From Planctomycetaceae bacterium (GTDB lineage Bacteria > Planctomycetota > Planctomycetia > Pirellulales > Pirellulaceae): DNA of 5,680 nucleotides. This document shows, piece by piece, positions 5,418-5,680 of the stretch (its first letter is position 1; each line of letters begins with the position of its first letter). Both the position numbers and the translations under genes were made by a program. The notes under the pieces were generated by a model. The model saw only the letters and a list, made by a program, of their open reading frames with translations. It searched no databases and was not told where the DNA came from. The stretch spans positions 1 through 5,680 of the forward strand of contig SLMF01000702.1 of assembly GCA_007133715.1 (NCBI GenBank). Direction: 5' to 3'.

Positions 5418-5680
5418 TGGGCCGGGAGGGCACATGCCACACATGAATTGGGGATTTCAGCGTTAGAGTCTTACGGTATGACTTCTCTGCGCCGTGCGCG
5501 CATCTTTCACGGGTTTCACGGCGTTCTGTTCCCTTGGGGTGTTTTCTTTTTGCCTGAACTGCGGCACACGGCGGAAAAGGGGACCAGGATTCCGGGCAAA
5601 CGGGAGCCGTTCGGTATCGTCGCTGAAAGACGTCATGGCCTCGGGAAAACGGAGGGACGCTCCTGTTGGCCGCCGAGACG
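5418..5680 (+). other. Unassigned right end with a start-to-edge open frame
   Basis: From the ATG at 5478-5480 a plus-strand frame is open for 67 codons to the window edge. It has no ribosome site, and its product, beginning MTSLRRARIFHGF, is rich in R and G and resembles nothing I know. Another plus frame is also open over part of this stretch, so openness means little here. A tandem pair of TTTCACGG(G/C) lies at 5505-5522. I make no gene call. Confidence 0.2.

Overview
The window looks like a piece of a planctomycete chromosome, probably Pirellulales-like. Three things point that way. There is a long, GC-rich, secreted flavoprotein gene of a type common in that group. There is a fragment of an ISAzo13-family transposase, whose DDE domain was first named from Rhodopirellula. 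There are also long, poorly coding intergenic stretches. The assignment is inference from content; no rRNA or other phylogenetic marker is present.

The left half is on the minus strand. It holds a ~1000-residue exported FAD-dependent oxidoreductase (564-3560) with two consecutive FAD-binding Rossmann modules, the first degenerate, and a HEAT-like C-terminal region. Its reading frame stops at a TTT TGA, but a clearly coding-like 36-codon stretch continues in the +1 frame to a TAG at 455-457. The natural protein may therefore be longer and the frame broken, misread or recoded at a run of four T. About 250 bases further along the same strand begins a cation:proton antiporter (205 to beyond base 1). 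Only its first 68 residues are inside the window.

The middle (3561-4403) is an ~840-base divergent intergenic region with a few short symmetrical elements and a 73-codon open stretch that has no good start. No gene in it can be supported firmly.

The right part is on the plus strand. It carries a YhdJ-like adenine-N6 DNA methyltransferase (4404-5186) with no restriction endonuclease beside it in the window. The C-terminus of this enzyme runs directly into an antisense 42-codon remnant of an ISAzo13-type transposase (5174-5299). The last methyltransferase codons and its stop codon lie in transposase-derived sequence. The remnant is followed by two short tandem-repeat arrays in opposite orientation (5296-5363 and 5377-5417) and then by ~260 bases of mostly unassigned sequence. 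This end reads as a junction where a horizontally acquired methyltransferase meets decayed mobile DNA. Nothing suggests that the methyltransferase and the oxidoreductase work together.
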